NCBI GenBank assembly: GCA_905116865.2
Contig: CAJHNH020002779.1
Span: 226,001 to 290,000 of the forward strand
Length of the DNA: 64,000 nucleotides
Origin: Candidula unifasciata
Taxonomy: Eukaryota > Mollusca > Gastropoda > Stylommatophora > Geomitridae
Direction: 5' to 3'
Part shown: positions 32,980 to 46,705 of the stretch, one piece after another
How positions within the stretch are numbered: the stretch's first letter is position 1
How the letters are laid out: each line of letters begins with the position of its first letter
The notes under the pieces: model-generated
Databases searched by the model: none
What the model saw: only the letters and a program-made list of their open reading frames with translations
Told to the model about the DNA's origin: nothing
Made by a program: the position numbers and the translations under genes

Positions 32980-33229
32980 CCCATGTCGCTCTTGTCATCT
33001 CATACGTCTTTTCTTGCTGGATCCACCCTAAGTTCTCGTTCCCACACTTATACATGTGTTATCAGATCTTATCAGGTGTCTTCTACGTCCAGTAGCAGAA
33101 TTCACGCAGCTATCGTTGTTATAGCCGAAATAATTCAATCTTTCATTCACTCGCACTCCTGCAGATCCCGGACAGTATATCCACGCGAGTCCCTGCAATG
33201 CTAATGTCATAATGCTTTTATATCTACTT
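32980..33229. other. No gene recognised
   Basis: About 250 bases of unique-looking sequence. Confidence 0.4.
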
Positions 33230-33239
33230 ATGTAAGATT

Positions 33240-33451
33240 GTCGGCTCTGTGGCTAAGTCGATGCGAATAAAGCCGGGGTGCCAGGTTTAATCCCAGCTGC
33301 GGGCCATGCGCCTGGAGTTGGTATCAAGAAGCCGACCGTCCAGGGAGCAATGGCAAACTAATGGACGTAAATTTGCCTAGAAAAACCACACAACAGACAG
33401 GGGCTGCTGGGGTTGGTTCTGCAACGTCCTGTAAAGGATACGCAACTAACC
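33240..33451 (+). mobile_element. SINE family D with TSD
   Basis: Head GTCGGCTCTGTGGCTAAGTC, B-box-like AGGTTTAATCCCAGC, 3' end GTCCTGTAAAGGATACGCAA. ATGTAAGATT (33230-33239) and ATGCAAGATT (33452-33461) differ by one base. Confidence 0.9.
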
Positions 33452-33654
33452 ATGCAAGATTTGTCCAACATGAGCCTTCCACAGTCCCGACTGTAAACCA
33501 GACACTATAACTTGTCACTCTTATTTTCTGCTAGTCACTCTGCTAGCGAGAATGAATCCAACGACTTCGACAGCGAGAGCATCCAATATAAATATAGAAG
33601 CACCAAAATGCAGAGGGAGACCTAGAAAACTATGGATTAAGAAGTCACTGACAG
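33452..33654. other. Unique sequence with possible LINE tail
   Basis: 33552-33660 on the plus strand encodes KCRGRPRKLWIKKS, reminiscent of a LINE C-terminal GRPRKRW motif, immediately before the satellite. Weak evidence. Confidence 0.3.
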
Positions 33655-36600
33655 TCGATGGCACCCACACACACCACAGCACACCAACCAACCGAGGGCG
33701 TTCCCACACACACCACAGCACACCAACTAACCGGGGGCATTCACACACACACTACAGCACACCAACTAACCGAGGGCATTTACACACACACCACAGCACA
33801 CCAACTAACCGAGGGCGTTCCCACACACACCACAGCACACCAACTAACCGAGGGCATTCACACACACACTACAGCACACCAACCAACCGAGGGCATTCCC
33901 ACACACACCACAGCACACCAACTAAGCGAGGGCATTCACACACACACTACAGCACACCAACCAACCGAGGGCACACACACACACCACAGCACACCAACTA
34001 ACCGAGGGCATTCACACACACACTACAGCACACCAACCAACCGAGGGCATTCCCACACACACTACAGCACACCAACTAAGCGAGGGCATTCACACACACA
34101 CACTACAGCACACCAACTAACCGAGGGCATTCACACACACTATACAGCACACCAACTAACCGAGGGCGTTCCCACACACTATACAGCACACCAACCAACT
34201 GAGGGCATTCCCACACACACTCCAGCACACCAACTAACCGAGGACATTCACACACACTACAGCACACCAACCAACTGAGGGCATTCCCACACACACTCCA
34301 GCACACCAACTAACCGAGGACATTCACACACACTATACAGCACACCAACTAACCGAGGGCATTCACACACACACTACAGCACACCAACTAACCGAGGGCA
34401 TTCACACACACACTACAGCACACCAACTAACCGAGGGCATTCACACACACACTATACAGCACACCAACTAACCGAGGGCATTCACACACACACTATACAG
34501 CACACCAACTAACCGAGGGCATTCACACACACACTACAGCACACCAACTAACTGAGGGCATTCACACACACACTACAGCACACCAACCAACCGAGGGCAT
34601 TCACACACACACTACAGCACACCAACTAACCGAGGGCATTCACACACACACTACAGCACACCAACTAACCGAGGGCATTCACACACACACACTATACAGC
34701 ACACCAACTAACCGAGGGCGTTCCCACACACTATACAGCACACCAACCAACTGAGGGCATTCCCACACACACTCCAGCACACCAACTAACCGAGGACATT
34801 CACACACACACTACAGCACACCAACTAACCGAGGGCATTCACACACACACTACAGCACACCAACTAACCGAGGGCATTCACACACACACTACAGCACACC
34901 AACTAACCGAGGGCATTCACACACACACTACAGCACACCAACTAGCCGAGGGCATTCACACACACACACTACAGCACACCAACTAACCGAGGGCATTCAC
35001 ACACACACTACAGCACACCAACTAACCGAGGGCATTCACACACACACACTACAGCACACCAACTAACCGAGGGCATTCACACACACACTACAGCACACCA
35101 ACTAACCGAGGGCATTCACACACACACACTACAGCACACCAACTAACCGAAGGCATTCACACACACACTACAGCACACCAACTAACCGAGGGCATTCACA
35201 CACACACTACAGCACACCAACTAACCGAGGGCATTCACACACACACTACAGCACACCAACTAACCGAGGGCATTCACACACACATTACAGCACACCAACT
35301 AGCCGAGGGCATTCACACACACACACTACAGCACACCAACTAACCGAGGGCATTCACACACACACTACAGCACACCAACTAACCGAGGGCATTCACACAC
35401 ACACACTACAGCACACCAACTAACCGAGGGCATTCACACACACACTACAGCACACCAACTAACCGAGGGCATTCACACACACACACTACAGCACACCAAC
35501 TAACCGAGGGCATTCACACACACACACTACAGCACACCAACTAACCGAGGGCATTCACACACACACACACACACCACAGCATGCCACCAACCGAGGGCAT
35601 CTACACACACACCACAGCATGCCAACCAACCGAGGGCATCCACACACACACCACAGCACACCAACTAACCGAGGACATTCACACACACACCACAGCACAC
35701 CAACTAACTGAGGGCATTCACACACACACACACACACCACAGCATGCCAACCAACCGAGGGCATCCACACATACACACCACAGCACACCAACTAACTGAG
35801 GGCATTCACACACACACTACAGCACACCAACCAACCGAGGGCATTCACACACACACTACAGCACACCAACTAACCGAGGGCATTCACACACACACTACAG
35901 CACACCAACTAACCGAGGGCATTCACACACACACACTATACAGCACACCAACTAACCGAGGGCGTTCCCACACACTATACAGCACACCAACCAACTGAGG
36001 GCATTCCCACACACACTCCAGCACACCAACTAACCGAGGACATTCACACACACACACTACAGCACACCAACTAACCGAGGGCATTCACACACACACTACA
36101 GCACACCAACTAACCGAGGGCATTCACACACACACTACAGCACACCAACTAACCGAGGGCATTCACACACACACTACAGCACACCAACTAGCCGAGGGCA
36201 TTCACACACACACACTACAGCACACCAACTAACCGAGGGCATTCACACACACACTACAGCACACCAACTAACCGAGGGCATTCACACACACACACTACAG
36301 CACACCAACTAACCGAGGGCATTCACACACACACTACAGCACACCAACTAACCGAGGGCATTCACACACACACACTACAGCACACCAACTAACCGAAGGC
36401 ATTCACACACACACTACAGCACACCAACTAACCGAGGGCATTCACACACACACTACAGCACACCAACTAACCGAGGGCATTCACACACACACTACAGCAC
36501 ACCAACTAACCGAGGGCATTCACACACACATTACAGCACACAAACTAGCCGAGGGCATTCACACACACACACTACAGCACACCAACTAACCGAGGGCATT

Positions 36601-37210
36601 CACACACACACTACAGCACACCAACTAACCGAGGGCATTCACACACACACACTACAGCACACCAACTAACCGAGGGCATTCACACACACACTACAGCACA
36701 CCAACTAACCGAGGGCATTCACACACACACACTACAGCACACCAACTAACCGAGGGCATTCACACACACACACTACAGCACACCAACTAACCGAGGGCAT
36801 TCACACACACACACACACACACACACCACAGCATGCCACCAACCGAGGGCATCTACACACACACCACAGCATGCCAACCAACCGAGGGCATCCACACACA
36901 CACCACAGCACACCAACTAACCGAGGACATTCACACACACACCACAGCACACCAACTAACCGAGGGCATTCACACACACACACCACAGCATGCCAACCAA
37001 CCGAGGGCATCCACACATACACACCACAGCACATCAACTAACCGAGGGCGTTCCCACACACACCACATTACACCAACTAACCGAGGGCATTCACACACAC
37101 ACACACCACAGCATGCCAACTAACCGAGAGCATCCACACACACACACACCACAGCATGCCAACCAACCGAGGGCATCCACACATACACCACAGCATACCA
37201 ACTAACCAAG
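33655..37210 (+). repeat. 39-41 bp satellite, about 90 copies, with 1.25-kb higher-order repeat
   Basis: Unit GGGCATTCACACACACACTA then CAGCACACCAACTAACCGA, varying by CA dinucleotides. From about 34690 a block with private variants (GGCGTTCCC, CTCCAGCAC, TAGCCGAG, CGAAGGC, ACATTACAG, ATGCCACC) repeats in the same order from about 35935, offset 1244-1252 bp. Thr/His/Gln-rich frames are products of the repeat. Confidence 0.95.
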
Positions 37211-37329
37211 AGTACCTTAGCTTGGCAATAGATTATCAGCCAATAACTGCCTTCGTGAACACTTTTGTGGTGTAGGCAGGCGAGGTCTTTGAGCCTAGGG
37301 ATTTACGGCCGCATGGCTAGTGCTGTCGC

Positions 37330-37425
37330 CCCGACAAAGTAAAACCTCAGCCTTACAGAGGACACGAACCCGGGTCTCCTGCTTAAGAGCTCAGCTTTCC
37401 AGCCGTTTGGCCAGAACAAAATAAG
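37330..37425 (-). mobile_element. tRNA-like SINE fragment
   Basis: The minus strand reads TGGCCAAACGGCTGGAAAGC (A-box-like) and ACCCGGGTTCGTGTCCTC (B-box-like). The spacing suits a tRNA head, but the full cloverleaf is not convincing. Confidence 0.55.
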
Positions 37426-37735
37426 AAGTGGGTTTCATGAAACACAAACAAAGGGTGGCAAATGTGAAACAAAATGCGCAGATACAAGTGAAATCTTGGA
37501 GCGGAGTTTTTATCAGCGATTAACAAAAACTGAAAAATCCTAAACATAAGACACACCCCCCCCCCCCAACTTCCCCCCCCCCCCCCCCCCGTCTGTATCG
37601 TTTAGCTATATCTCCCTATTTGTCTGTCTTGTCTTGTCGGTCTTTCTATGTCGATATGCCCCCCTCGACACATTCTCTATATATCTGTCTGTCTTAGATA
37701 GAGATAGACAGAAAGACATACAGATTAGATAGATA
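37426..37735. other. No gene; poly-C tracts
   Basis: Two long C runs at about 37556-37568 and 37574-37590. Confidence 0.6.
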
Positions 37736-37737
37736 GA

Positions 37738-37951
<214 letters not shown>

Positions 37952-38129
37952 CAGCTAGATAAGTGAAACAACTGCATGGCACACTTCTGAGAAGCCAACG
38001 GGATGTTTTAATAACTGCCGCTCATAATGGAAACAACATAGCGGAAATGTGTTAGTTCCGGATGACTCAAAACGACGTTTGGCTGATGCCACATTGTCAT
38101 GATTTAATAGTTAGCTAAGTCAGCATCAA

Positions 38130-38400
38130 GGAGTCCCCGTGGCGGAGCGGCTAGACGCTCGCCGCTGATCGAAAGGTAGTGGGTTCGCTCCCTGAAGGAG
38201 CCAGACTTTTTTTCAAAAAAGACCTTGGCTTCCAGGTCGACCCAGCCTTGAATGGGTACCGGGTGCAGTCCCGGGAAGTAAAGGCGGCTGGCGTGATGCT
38301 GACCAACATCACCCATCTTGTGCCGATTGGTCTTTAAAAATATAGGTCTAGCCCTATATGCCCTAAACGCCTAAAGGCAGCCGTTACTTTTTTTTTACTT
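38130..38400 (+). mobile_element. SINE family B, best-preserved copy
   Basis: A box CGTGGCGGAGCGGCTAGACG and B box TAGTGGGTTCGCTCCCTG, then GACCCAGCCTTGAATGGGTA, CAGTCCCGGGAAGTAAAGGC and TATAGGTCTAGCCCTATATG. The tRNA-like head supports RNA polymerase III origin. No stable full tRNA fold is claimed. Confidence 0.85.
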
Positions 38401-38827
38401 TAAGTCAGCATCAGCCTTTAAGCACGGGCGGTCATGTTTCGCAACCTCGCACGACTGCAACAATGGCGGATCGTGTCAGTGCTCTTGCATATATTAATCC
38501 AGATTCCAAAACCTGAACCCAGGGTATCAACAAACAAAACCCCCCAAAAAAGGCAGATATAGGGTTGGGGTTACTTGAGCTTAACTTGGCGTTTCTGACA
38601 TGGTAAGCAGGGAAAGGCCGGCGGGTGTACAGCTTCACAGGCATTCAGTCAGGGACCCATTCTGAACAGGCAGGCACGTTGGTCAGATGGGTGGATATAG
38701 AAGCAGTCAAACAGACAGAGAGGCAGGCAGGCAGAACGAATTAACAAACTTTATTATTATTATTATTTATTTTTTTTTGGTTAGTAATCTGGTACCAGGT
38801 CTAACATTTTTCAGACAGACACAAAAA
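38401..38827. other. No gene recognised
   Basis: Unique-looking sequence with TTATTATTATTATT near 38750-38764. Confidence 0.4.
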
Positions 38828-40605
38828 TGTGTTGTTTAGTGTTTATACACAGAAGTGTGATCTGGGTGTTTATAGACAGAAGTGTGATCTGGGTGCTTAT
38901 AGACAGAAGTGTGATCTGGGTGCTTATAGACAGAAGTGTGATCTGGGTGCTTATAGACAGAAGTGTGATCTGGGTGCTTATAGACAGAAGTATGGGTGAG
39001 GTGTTTATTGAAAAAAGTGTGATCTAGGTGCAGAAGTATGATCTAGGTGTTTATAGACAGTGGAAGGATCTAGGTGTTTATAGAAGTGTGGTCTAGGTGT
39101 TTATATACAGACGTGTGGTCTAGTGTTTACAGACAGAAGTGTGGTCTATGTGTTTACAGACAGAAGTGTGGTCTATGTGTTTACAGACAGAAGTGTGGTC
39201 TAGGTGGTGTTTTTATTTCCACAGAAGTCTGGTCTAGTGTTTATAGACAAAAGTGCTGTCTAGGTGTTTATATACAGAAGTGTGGTCTGGGTGTTTTGTG
39301 TGTGTGTGTTGTTTTCCAAAAGTCTGGTCTAGTGTTTACAGACAGAAATATAATCTGGGTGGTTATATACAAAAGTGCCGTCTAGGTGTTTATATACAGA
39401 AGTGTGACCTAGATGTTTATTTACAGAAGTGTGGTCTAGTGTTTACAGACACAAGTGTGGTCTAGTGTTTACAGACACAAGTGTGGTCTAGTATTTACAG
39501 ACAGATGTGTGGTCTAGTATTTACAGACAGAAGTGTGGTCTAGTATTTACAGACACAAGTGTGGTCTAGTATTTACAGACACAAGTGTGGTCTAGTATTT
39601 ACAGACACAAGTGTGGTCTAGTATTTACAGACACAAGTGTGGTCTAGTATTTACAGACACAAATGTGGTCTAGTATTTACAGACACAAGTGTGGTCTAGT
39701 ATTTACAGACACAAGTGTGGTCTAGTATTTACAGACACAAGTGTGGTCTAGTATTTACAGACACAAGTGTGGTCTAGATGTTAACAGACTGAAGTGTGGT
39801 CTAAATGTTTACAGACTGAAGTGTGGTCTAGATGTTTGTAGAAGTGTGGTCTAGATGTTTACAGACTGAAGTGTGGTCTAGATGTTTGCAGAAGTGTGGT
39901 CTAGATGTTTATAGACTGAAGTCTGGTCTAGATGTTTACAGACTGAAGTGTGGTCTAGATGTTTGTAGAAGTGTGGTCTAGATGTTTATAGACAGAAGTG
40001 TGGTCAAGGTGTTATAGACTGAAGTCTGGTCTAGATGTTTATAGACAGAAGTGTGGTCTAGATGTTTACAGAAGTGTGGTCTAGATGTTTACAGAAGTGT
40101 GGTCTAGAAGTTTATAGAAGTGTGGTCTAGATGTTTACAGAAGTGTGGTCTAGATGTTTATAGACAAAAGTGTGGTCTAGATGTTTATAGACAAAAGTGT
40201 GGTCAAGTTGTTTATAGACAAAAGTGTGGTCAAGTTGTTTATAGACAGAAGTGTGGTCAAGTTGTTTATAGACAGAAGTGTGGTCTAGATGTTAACAGAC
40301 AGAAGTGTGGTCTAGATGTTAACAGACCGAAGTGTGGTCAAGTTGTTTATAGACAAAAGTGTGGTCTAGATGTTAACAGACCGAAGTGTGGTCTAGATGT
40401 TAACAGACCGAAGTGTGGTCAAGTTGTTTATAGACAGAAGTGTGGTCTAGATGTTAACAGACCGAAGTGTGGTCAAGTTGTTTATAGACAGAAGTGTGGT
40501 CTAGATGTTTACAAAAGTGTGGTCTAGATGTTTATAGACAAAAGTGTGGTCTAGATGTTTATAGACAGAAGTGTGGTCTAGATGTTTATAGACAAATGTC
40601 TAGTC
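38828..40605 (+). repeat. 27-bp satellite
   Basis: Unit GTTTATAGACAGAAGTGTGG then TCTAGAT, with subfamilies: GATCTGGGTGCTTATAGACA at the left, TCTAGTATTTACAGACACAA at 39480-39770, and AAGTTGTTTATAGAC / TAGATGTTAACAGACCGAAG at the right. It degrades at both edges. Confidence 0.95.
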
Positions 40606-41940
40606 TGAAAGTTGATAAACTTAAAAAGTAGGGCAGTCTAAGATGTCTGAACTCACTCTAGATATGCATAAACAAAAGCCCAGTCTCATATAATCTGAAT
40701 GACCAAAATATTCACAAAGTGCAGTGTTGGCGTCTGGTAGTACAAACTGAGCGGTGTAAGTGCGTATACATTCAGGGTAGGATTCACATGTACAGCGAGC
40801 TTTACCAGCACTATCTGGAAATTATTCGAAATTTGCGGTCTAAGGATTATACAATTTATGAGATACAGGATGGGTAGAATAAGAACTTATATCTTCTTCT
40901 GCATTTGCCCTAAAATTGGCACTGTCCTCTTGTCTTGTGGTCTACAGCCAGGCTGAAAAATCTGTGCATGAACAAACCAGCCTTTGATGTTAAACCCGCA
41001 AAATGGGATTCCGGAAACCATGGAAGAAAAAGTACATACATAATTCTTTATGTATTACATACATTGTCATTGTATTTCTACTCATCTATGAGGTACTGTA
41101 CTTGTATTATTAAAAAATCCCATGTGAGAACGCACATAGTAAACATGTTGAGACTTACTAGAATATTCTAGAGGCAGAAAAATGTGAAAAAACAAATAAC
41201 TAGCATTTCAGCATCCAAGTATAAATAATAAGTAACAAAGCATTTTGGCAGCTTTCAGTCTACAAGACTTAGAAAGTGGAGGGACTAGTAATATAGACCC
41301 TCAGAGCAGGCCTTCAGCTGTTGAGACTCAAAGAATAAGCGATTAGTCTCGCAGTTGTGGAGATGCCAGCTCAAGACTTAGACGGAGAGGAACGAGTCAC
41401 ATAGAACCTCGAAGTCAGTCACTAGAGAGCAGACATGAAACGAGACAACGAACTACAGAGACGACATAAAAGATACATGGATCCATGGTTAACAGCGACA
41501 CATTAGGAACACTGTAGAGATGTTAAAGTCGACGATCAAGCCATTAGTACCAGACAGCCCTAGAAGCCATGTGGCAGTTACAGACTCTAGAACCAAAGTA
41601 ACTAAAGATGAAAAACAATGCGGACTCAAGATTATGTAGTTATAGCGAGAACACAACGCCTTTCAGAATATCATTGATGTTATTGGTGACACTGCTGAAG
41701 TATCAAAATAAAGACAGTACAGACAAGAACAGTTGTTTCCAGAAACGTTATTTTACAAGCATCAGAGTCCCGTTAGAAGCATTCAGCTAGTCAGAAATCA
41801 TCATCATCGTCACCACTATCGACACGACCATCTTTCTCCTCGTCTATAATCTTCCAATCGACTCCTCTTGTAGCAGACCTAAAGATGAACCTGGGTGTGA
41901 CATTAATATACGCAACAAAAAAGAGAGCTATGCTACATGT
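40606..41940. other. No gene recognised
   Basis: Heavily diverged sequence, some perhaps old satellite. No open frame has splice support. Confidence 0.4.
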
Positions 41941-43612
41941 GGACTATGTCTTGACTAAGTACCTACAATATCTGTGAGGTATAGAATGTGAGGACTAAGT
42001 ACTTAAACAAACTATGACGTACAGAATGTCTGTAGACCAACTATTCACAAAAATCTATGAGGTAAAGAATGTCTAAACTAAGTACTCACATAATCTATGA
42101 AGTAAAGAACGTTTGCCCTAGGTACTTACATAATCTATGAGGTACAGTATGTGTGGACTAAATATTATATAATCTTTGAAGCACAGAATGTTTGATCTAG
42201 GTACTCTTATAATCTGAGTGGTCTAAGAATGTTTAAAACCTACATAACAAGGAACGTGTGCTCTAAGAACTTAAACATTCTGTCTAGTTTAAGTGTTTTA
42301 TAAAATCCATGCTGTAATAAATTAGCTGTTTTGGTACTTATAGAATCTCTGTGTTATATAACATGAGCTGTTTTGGTACTTATAGAATCTGTGTGATATG
42401 TAACATGAGTTGTCTAAGTACTTAAAGAATCTGTGTGATATATAACATGAGTTGTCTAAGTACTTATAGAATCTGTGTGATATATAACACGAGTTCTCTA
42501 AGTACTTAAATAATCTGTGTGTTATGTATGTAACATTAAGTACTTGCATAATCTGTGTGTTATATAACATGAGTTGTCTAAGTACTTGAATAATCTGTGT
42601 TATATATAACATGAACTGTCTAAGTACTTAAATATCTGTGTGATATATAACATGAACTGTCTGAGTACTTAAATAATCTGTGCTGTGTGATATATAACAT
42701 GAGTTGTTAAAGTGCTTAAATAATTTGCGTGGTATATGAAGAGTTGTGTAGGTACTTATAGAATCTGTCTGGTGTAAATACTTATAGAATATGTCTGGTG
42801 TAAGTACTTATAGAATATGTGTGGTGTAAGTACTAAAAGAACATGTCTGGTGTAAGTACTAATAGAATATGTCTGGTGCAAGTACTTATAGAACATGTCT
42901 GGTGTAAGTACTTATAGAACATGTCTGGTGTAAGTACTTACAGAACATGTCTGGTGTAAGTACTTATAGAACATGTCTGGTGTAAGTACTTATAGAATAT
43001 GTCTGGTGTAAGTACTTACAGAATATGTCTGGTGTAAGTACTTATAGAATATGTCTGGTGTAAGTACTTATAGAACATGTCTGGTGTAAGTACTTATAGA
43101 AAATGTCTGGTGTAAGTACTTACAGAATATGTCTGGTGTAAGTACTTATAGAATATGTCTGGTGTAAGTACTTAGAGAATATGTCTGGTGTAAGTACTTA
43201 TAGAACATGTCTGGTGTAAGTACTTATAGAACATGTCTGGTGTAAGTACTTATAGAATATGTCTGGTGTAAGTACTTACAGAATATGTCTGGTGTAAGTA
43301 CTTATAGAATATGTCTGGTGTAAGTACTTACAGAATATGTCTGGTGTAAGTACTTATAGAATATGTCTGGTGTAAGTACTTATAGAATATGTCTGGTGTA
43401 AGTACTTATAGAACATGTCTGGTGTAAGTACTTATAGAACATGTCTGGTGTAAGTACTTATAGAATATGTCTGGTGTAAGTACTTATAGAATATGTCTGG
43501 TGTAAGTACTTATAGAACATGTCTGGTGTAAGTACTTATAGAACATGTCTGGTGTAAGTACTTATAGAATATGTCTGGTGTAAGTACTTATATACTCTGT
43601 TCAGGTAACGCA
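41941..43612 (+). repeat. 26-bp satellite with GTAAGTAC in every unit
   Basis: Homogeneous part about 42770-43600: unit GTAAGTACTTATAGAATATG then TCTGGT, about 32 copies. From 41941 to 42770 the units are older and irregular (CTAAGTACTTA, ATATAACATGAGTTG). The divergence gradient points to homogenisation towards the right. Confidence 0.95.
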
Positions 43613-43679
43613 TGTTATCAGTTTTTTAAGAATAATAAATGAAAGTAACAACTATAATAGAACCATTTAATTGGAACAA

Positions 43680-43945
43680 AATCACTGAAACTTGACAAAC
43701 AGGACAGAATGACTGAAAGTTGACAAACAGGGCAGAAACACTGAAAGTTGACAAACATGACAGAATCACTGAAAGTTGACAAACAGGACAGAAAAACTGA
43801 AAGTTGACAAACAGGACAGAAACACTGAAAGTTGACAAACAGGACAGAAACACTGAAAGTTGACAAACAGGACAGAAACACTGAAAGTTGACAAACAGGA
43901 CAGAAACACTGAAAGTTGACAAACATGACAGAATCACTTGAGGGA
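43680..43945 (+). repeat. 28-bp minisatellite
   Basis: Unit CTGAAAGTTGACAAACAGGA then CAGAAACA, about nine copies, fading into degenerate AACACTGACAG sequence to about 44480. Confidence 0.9.
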
Positions 43946-45154
43946 GGAGTAACAAGAATATCCTTGACAGAAAAACACAACTAGGACAGTATGGCAAACA
44001 GAATATCACAGCTAGAGCAGTATCACTAACAGTAAATGGATATAACAGAATGAGAATCACTGACAACAAAACAAAGACATGCAGTAACATTATTATTGAC
44101 AGAAACAGAACTAGGATAGTCGCTTCAAACTAAATTACTGAAACTAGCAAAGCACAAACAGGATACAGTGACTGGTTTAGCAAACAGAACAGAAATATTA
44201 AAACTAACCATGGAAATTATCGAAAGCAACAACTAAAACAGACACACTGACAGTAAACACAAATTAAAAATATAAAATTCGACAGTAACAAGAAGCACAG
44301 AAACACACAGACAGTTAAACAGTTAACACAACCAGATTGAGAAACACAACTAAGATAAAAATCACTGACACTTTAGACCAGAATAAAACACTAACACACG
44401 GTAGAAACACTGGCAGCTAACACAACTACGACGACACAATGACACTCACAGCAAGGACGGAAACACTGACTACTAACAGTTAAAACAACCAAGATAAAAA
44501 AGGTATCAAGCTTAACCCACACACAAAAACAGGACTGGTGTAGATAAGGACATCACTAAAAGTGGTTCACAGTTTTGTGCACCTGTGAGAAATTCTTCAT
44601 CGTCGTTAGCTCTTTTAACAAAGAATGTTTAGTGAATGTTGCTAGTTTACAAATACTAGATCGAATCGAGCCTGTTTCCCCAATGATCCATCGTACATTT
44701 ATGAATACTGACTCCATTATTTAAGCCCTTCTTGAAATTGATTCGATAAACAACCGGCCGTGCTACAACCTACCACACACATAAAAGAGACAAATACAAC
44801 CGTAATTCCCATCCGCGTGTAACAATAGCCAAGATAGGCAACAACAACAGTAAATAAAGAACATGCAAAGTAAAAACACCACGAACCCATTCATTCAGCT
44901 TCCGACACCACCCCATGTGCTTGACTCAAAACGAAACTGGTCCAGATCTCTCCTCGCCTCCTTGGTTCTCAGGGATTCCCTGCGGGGTCTTTCTCCCCCT
45001 CACCTTTCTCTCCCTCCCTTAAACAAACTCCCCTGCTACACTACAAACACCACGGCCTGGCGATTACAAACCGGTGCTGCTCCAGCGATACAGCTGCTGG
45101 CGTTATTAAAAGCTGGTCCGTTTACTGACAAAGCCGGATATTCGCCGGGCGATT
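43946..45154. other. Degenerate repeat, then unrecognised sequence
   Basis: To about 44480 these are decayed units of the preceding array. After that the sequence looks unique. A 97-codon plus frame at 44863-45156 has no family match I can name and ends against a SINE. Confidence 0.4.
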
Positions 45155-45415
45155 AAAAATTTGTGGGGAAAACAAGAATAGACCCACTGCCTACCAAAAA
45201 GCATGCCGTAAGAGTCGACTAATTGGGGAGCTTCCTTTGAAGTCGGAGTGCATCTGCCAGAGAGGCAAGGAACCAACAGTCTGTATTCAAGAGAATGAGA
45301 TCTGTAAAACTGATGCACACGCAACACTCAGGTTCTGGAGCAGGACTGCAGTTCAGTAGTGGACGAGCAACCAGAACCTTCCGCCAGAGTTTACAGCTGG
45401 TGAACGCGAAGAAAA
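45155..45415 (+). mobile_element. SINE family E, 5'-truncated
   Basis: TTGTGGGGAAAACAAGAATA, CTACCAAAAAGCATGCCGTA, GGAACCAACAGTCTGTATTC and a GCTGGTGAACGCGAAGAAAA end. Confidence 0.8.
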
Positions 45416-45454
45416 AAAAAAGCGAATAAAAAGATGTCAGTCCACGGTGGTTTA

Positions 45455-45735
45455 GCCATCGGCTCGCCGGTAGACGATAGTATTTGGGTCTGACTTCTTT
45501 ATTCGCATCAACCCTGCAGGAATCCTTTTCGGGACTCTTGGTGGCATGAAATGCTAAGCCATTTTAAATGACGCACATAACCTTGTCACAGTTATAACCT
45601 AACCAATGGTCTGCATCACGCTGTCCGCCTTTACTTCCCAAGACTCTTCCCGGTGCCGTTTTAAGCTTGTTCAAGCTGGGAGCCAAGGGCGTTTTGGACA
45701 AATCGATGCGGGTTCCAACCCAAAATCTTCCCCTT
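45455..45735 (-). mobile_element. SINE family B relative with upstream shared repeat
   Basis: 45455-45605 matches 24262-24420. The following GCCTTTACTTCCCAAGACTC and GGGTTCCAACCC are the reverse family B tail and B box. Confidence 0.5.
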
Positions 45736-46395
45736 CGCATCTTAAATCAGCGGCTCTCCGCCTTTTTTAGGTGGTGTACCCTTCAATAAATGGCCAGACC
45801 TCAGCGCCACCATTTATAAACGTGATTTTTTTTTTTTGGGGGGGGGGGGGGGAAGGGGATCCCCATATGCTATTAACAAGAACTTAGAGAAGAACATGCA
45901 CATAAATCAAAGCCTCAAACAACAAAAGAAACAATCCCCAACAAATGGTATTTTAGTATCCAGATATCAGCGTGTGCTAACAAAGACGTCTTGCGATCTC
46001 TCTGGCAAACCTCAACACCAAAAGGTGGAAGGATGACTAAGTAAAAGTAAATAAACAGAGGGGGAACCTTTGAGGCCGTTAAATATTATGAATTAATCAA
46101 GTAACAGAAAGTGTATTGAACAGCACTCATAGTAAAAGTAAGCAGGTAATGTCCTTGTGGTGGGTGATACTGTATTGTCTTGATGATGTCTGCGATTTTT
46201 TTCTCAAGTTTTGGTATTTAACATAACTTTAAAAACATTAGTATACGTATTTGTCATTCAGTACAGTATTATTATTGTTGTTTTTATTGGGGACTAAAGG
46301 CTTAGAATCTAGAGATCCCACTCCACACATCAACTAAGAAAATAGGAAGCTGAACACCCCCTTTCCCCCCCCCCCCAAACTGTCTGTGTCGGCAC
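45736..46395. other. No gene; shared repeat fragment
   Basis: Poly-G at about 45838-45852. ATTAATCAAGTAACAGAAAG at 46091 is also found at 3430, so a small dispersed repeat is present. Confidence 0.5.
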
Positions 46396-46397
46396 CC

Positions 46398-46705
46398 TTG
46401 CATCCAACAGTATTTTGCGGCCTAGAACGTCTGAAGGCAACAACAACAAAAAATGCGTGAAGGCCTAGAACGCGTGAAGGGTTAAAACGCTGAAGGCCTA
46501 GAAGGTGTGAAGGCCTAGAATGCATGAAGTGCTAGAGCGCCTAAAGGTCTAGATGTTGTGAAGGCCTTGAACACGTAAAGGCCTAGAATGCGTGAAAACC
46601 TATAATGCGCGAAGGCCTAGAACGCGTGAAGGCCTAGAACGCGTGAAGGCCTAGAACGCGTGAAGGCCTAGAACGCGTGAAGATCTGCAGCGTGTGAAGG
46701 TTTAA
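46398..46705 (+). repeat. 17-bp minisatellite
   Basis: Unit GTGAAGGCCTAGAACGC, about 16 imperfect copies, cleanest at 46595-46685. Confidence 0.9.

Noticed and set aside
33552..37205. Thr/His/Gln repeat proteins
   Set aside because: Satellite translation only; frames break at each CA-number change.
38130..38215. Functional tRNA gene
   Set aside because: A and B boxes are present but belong to a dispersed SINE family; no convincing cloverleaf or terminator. The same reasoning applies to families C and D.
44863..45156. 97-codon plus-strand frame
   Set aside because: Unique-looking but unsupported by splice sites or family resemblance; ends against a SINE.
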